Source: Oceanihabitans sp. 2_MG-2023
Lineage (GTDB): Bacteria; Bacteroidota; Bacteroidia; Flavobacteriales; Flavobacteriaceae
Direction of reading: 5' to 3'
NCBI RefSeq assembly: GCF_030547245.1
Contig: NZ_JAUOQT010000001.1
Span: 496,001-560,000 of the forward strand
DNA: 64,000 nt
The notes beneath the pieces are model-generated. The model did not search any database. It had not been told where the DNA came from and saw nothing but the letters and a program-made list of their open reading frames with translations. The position numbers were made by a program, and so were the translations under genes. Shown one piece after another: positions 62,067 to 64,000 of the stretch. Each line of letters opens with the position of its first letter. Within the stretch, counting starts at the first letter, position 1.

Positions 62067-62603
62067 TTACTTACCTCCATCTAATTCATCTTGCCAATCA
62101 AACAGTTCTTTCCATTTTCCTTGATAAGCTAATAATGCTTGTTTTGGCCAAGTTCCTGGTTTATGTATTTTATACCTTTCTCCTCCAGAGTTTAAAACTT
62201 CTTGGCATTTTTCTATACTACAATCTGATAATGCTTGCCATGTTTTCACATCATGATTATGAAAAAGTTCTTTAATTTTTGGACCAATACCTTCTACTAC
62301 TGTTAAATCATCTTCTTTAATTTTTTTACCAAATACAGCTTTAGCTGCGTCTGCATCAAAAGCGATTTTAGCAACAGAACCGACTCCTGCTCCTGCCGCA
62401 AAAGAAGATACCGCAGAACCTAATCCTGAAGACTTACTTGCTTTACAAGCTTCTAAATCTGCTTCTAGTTTTGCTATTCTACTTTTGTAAACATTTAGAT
62501 CCGTAGAATTATCTTCACTACTTCCTCCAAATAATTTTCCTAGTAAATATCCTAATAAGGCACAAATTGCACCAACTAATAATGGAATTAATATACACCA
62601 CAT
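62067..62603 (-). CDS. membrane-anchored helix-hairpin-helix protein
   Basis: The 178-residue product has an N-terminal glycine-rich helix (residues 4-27, ILIPLLVGAICALLGYLLGKLFGG), a coiled coil (38-58, VYKSRIAKLEADLEACKAS) and a C-terminal domain with the GxG hairpin of HhH-type folds (DLTVVEGIGPKIKELF, 99-114) as in DUF4332. HhH domains usually bind nucleic acid, but this version also occurs in envelope proteins. It is 24 nt after the OmpA gene, so they are co-transcribed. Confidence 0.75.
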   Translation of the reverse strand: MWCILIPLLVGAICALLGYLLGKLFGGSSEDNSTDLNVYKSRIAKLEADLEACKASKSSGLGSAVSSFAAGAGVGSVAKIAFDADAAKAVFGKKIKEDDLTVVEGIGPKIKELFHNHDVKTWQALSDCSIEKCQEVLNSGGERYKIHKPGTWPKQALLAYQGKWKELFDWQDELDGGK

Positions 62604-62627
62604 ATTTTATATTTTTTAAATTTTAAT

Positions 62628-63557
62628 TTAATTAATTGTTACTACTGTTCTTCTATTTTTAGCTCTACCTTCTTCTGTCGCATTATCTGCAATTGGCTCA
62701 TTAGGGCCTTGAGATAAAGCTTCAATGTTAGTGCTTAAAATACCATTTTGTATTAAATAATCTTTCGCAAAATTAGCTCTATTTTGACCAAGAGTTATAT
62801 TCTTTGCGGCAACACCAGTATTATCTGTATGCCCAACAACTTGTACTTTGACTCCTAGTTTATCAACACATCTAGAAATAGCTGCAATTTTTTTACGTTG
62901 CTCTAATGTTAAGTTTATTTGAGCTTCTCCGGTATTAAAATATAATACTAACGGATTTGCTTTTAAAGAAGCACAATCTGCTTTTAACGCGTCTTCAGCT
63001 GAAGTATCCCCTTCTTCTTTTGCAGATATTTTATAATCCACAGGCCCAAAAAAGACTTTGTTTTCGTCTGCAACCATACTGTCTTTTAATTCGCCCTGAG
63101 TATCTATTATTTTTGAAGATATTCCTTGTGAAACAAAATAGTTTTTAACTGCATTTGCTCTAGCCAAACCTAAATTGGGATATGCAGAATTGTTAGTTTC
63201 GCCATTAGTATAGTATCCCGTAATAGATACTCTTTTTGAAGGGTTTTCGTTAAAATACGTTTTTAGTTGTACAACAGAATTCTTCAAATCTTCTGAAACT
63301 GGTTCTAAAATTTTAAAATTAGAATCTTTAAAATTAAAATTGTCATTGCTATTAATAGCATAATTTCCATCCTTTATAGAAAAAGAATTTAGGGTTGTTT
63401 TACTTACATTAGGCTTTGCTACTATTGTACTTTCTGTAACTTTTTTGTTCTTGCAACTTTCTTTATTACAACAACTACAACAAAGCCACCAATACAATAA
63501 AGTTCCAATAATAATGGTAAGCAAAATACCTAGAAGGTAAGATGTTTTTTTACTCAT
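62628..63557 (-). CDS. OmpA-family protein with two OmpA-like domains
   Basis: The 309-residue protein has an N-terminal membrane segment (8-25) followed by a cysteine cluster (CCSCCNKESC, about 26-35). A degenerate OmpA-like domain (about 70-180, with LGLARANAVKNYFVSQGI) and a canonical one (about 205-309, VGHTDNTGVAAKNITLGQNRANFAKDYL and GRAKNRRTVVTI) follow. The second should bind peptidoglycan. It is upstream of the HhH gene. Confidence 0.88.
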   Translation of the reverse strand: MSKKTSYLLGILLTIIIGTLLYWWLCCSCCNKESCKNKKVTESTIVAKPNVSKTTLNSFSIKDGNYAINSNDNFNFKDSNFKILEPVSEDLKNSVVQLKTYFNENPSKRVSITGYYTNGETNNSAYPNLGLARANAVKNYFVSQGISSKIIDTQGELKDSMVADENKVFFGPVDYKISAKEEGDTSAEDALKADCASLKANPLVLYFNTGEAQINLTLEQRKKIAAISRCVDKLGVKVQVVGHTDNTGVAAKNITLGQNRANFAKDYLIQNGILSTNIEALSQGPNEPIADNATEEGRAKNRRTVVTIN

Positions 63558-63677
63558 TTAGTTAGTTTTTATAAGTTAATGATTATCAAGATATTAAATT
63601 TTAGATGTAATTTTCATTTTTAAAGTTTAAGTTTCTTTTAATTATCGATTAACTACTTAATTTATACGTTATGAAAC

Positions 63678-63711
63678 AAAAAAAGCCACATCAAATGATG
63701 TGGCTTTTTTT
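63678..63711. terminator. terminator after the ALDH7-type gene
   Basis: A perfect stem on GCCACATCA/TGATGTGGC with a 2-nt loop and long A and T flanks lies 20 nt past the stop at 63731. Confidence 0.88.
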
Positions 63712-63730
63712 AATTAGAATTTATTTGGTC

Positions 63731-64000
63731 TTACAAATCAAATTTAATTCCTTGAGCTAAAGGCAACTCATCAGAATAATTTATAGTATTCGTTTGTCTT
63801 CTCATATATACTTTCCATGCATCAGAACCAGATTCTCTTCCACCTCCAGTTTCTTTTTCTCCACCAAAAGCACCACCAATTTCTGCTCCTGAAGTTCCTA
63901 TATTCACATTTGCAATTCCGCAATCAGATCCTGCATAGGACAAGAATTTTTCTGCCTCTTTCATTTCGTTTGTCATGATTGCAGAAGATAAACCTTGTGC
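63731..64000 (-). CDS. amaB: ALDH7-family semialdehyde dehydrogenase, C-terminal part
   Basis: The frame runs off the window: 89 residues are visible, ending IKFDL. They match the C terminus of ALDH7-type enzymes ([60 protein letters not shown]). These oxidise 2-aminoadipate semialdehyde (piperideine-6-carboxylate) in lysine breakdown. The active-site cysteine lies outside the window. The internal ATG at 63976 is not a start. Confidence 0.88.
   Translation of the reverse strand, partial: AQGLSSAIMTNEMKEAEKFLSYAGSDCGIANVNIGTSGAEIGGAFGGEKETGGGRESGSDAWKVYMRRQTNTINYSDELPLAQGIKFDL

Overview
The window is a gene-dense, AT-rich stretch of a bacterial chromosome from the Bacteroidota, almost certainly a (probably marine) member of the Flavobacteriaceae. 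The evidence is SusC/HmuR-type TonB receptors with N-terminal carboxypeptidase-like domains, a PorZ-type propeller protein of the type IX secretion system, a HmuY lipoprotein, a complete Bat (aerotolerance) operon, flavobacterial families such as DUF6607, many short lipoproteins, and promoters with the Bacteroidota -7 box TAnnTTTG. The genus cannot be fixed from sequence reading alone. No tRNA, rRNA, CRISPR array, insertion sequence or prophage was found. Most of the window reads as stable core chromosome, with a few accessory genes and several families of small palindromic repeats in the gaps.

Layout. 1-10.8 kb: a porZ-recO-TonB receptor operon, glutamate dehydrogenase, an outer-membrane protein, cystathionine gamma-synthase, a DUF3298-type lipoprotein and a DinB-like protein. 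10.9-20.2 kb: an ArsC/Spx-like protein with a drug/metabolite exporter, a thioesterase, yicC-gmk-nadD, a solitary SIR2-TPR protein that may be a defence effector, a BON-LysM protein, a lipoprotein and gpsA. 19.8-27.2 kb: an RND efflux operon (GbsR/MarR regulator, adaptor, pump, outer-membrane channel, TetR regulator, small conserved protein), with a perfect operator palindrome at its promoter and an apparent nonsense codon near the start of its tetR gene. 27.3-29.7 kb: pheS, two small genes and cvpA.

29.7-38.2 kb is a divergent heme/iron locus. A HmuR-like receptor and a HmuY lipoprotein run right. DUF6607, a secreted ankyrin protein, a DUF2271 protein carrying a flavinylation motif, and a PepSY-flavodoxin-reductase membrane protein run left. 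A 25-bp near-palindrome covers the promoter of the right-hand arm. Together these look like capture, import and trans-membrane reduction of heme iron. 38.3-45.0 kb is an inorganic-carbon operon with two SulP transporters, two beta-carbonic anhydrases, a universal stress protein, a DUF2490 barrel and a small exported leader protein. 45.1-54.4 kb is the moxR-DUF58-BatD-like-batA-batB-batC-batD-batE operon, whose gaps contain several repeat hairpins.

54.6-58.6 kb holds an aldo/keto reductase, an 11-copy heptanucleotide repeat, a short-chain dehydrogenase, a SIR2-like gene lacking the usual catalytic histidine, and an AlbA_2 (Schlafen-type) protein. 58.8-64 kb holds a lipoprotein, a DUF1800-DUF1501 pair, a helix-hairpin-helix membrane protein with a double-OmpA protein, and the 3' end of an ALDH7-type dehydrogenase.

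The strongest leads are the flavinylated DUF2271/PepSY electron route in the heme locus, the two structurally covarying copies of an intergenic palindromic element, the broken efflux repressor, the heptamer repeat beside an SDR/SIR2/AlbA_2 cluster, and the doubled SulP-carbonic anhydrase operon.
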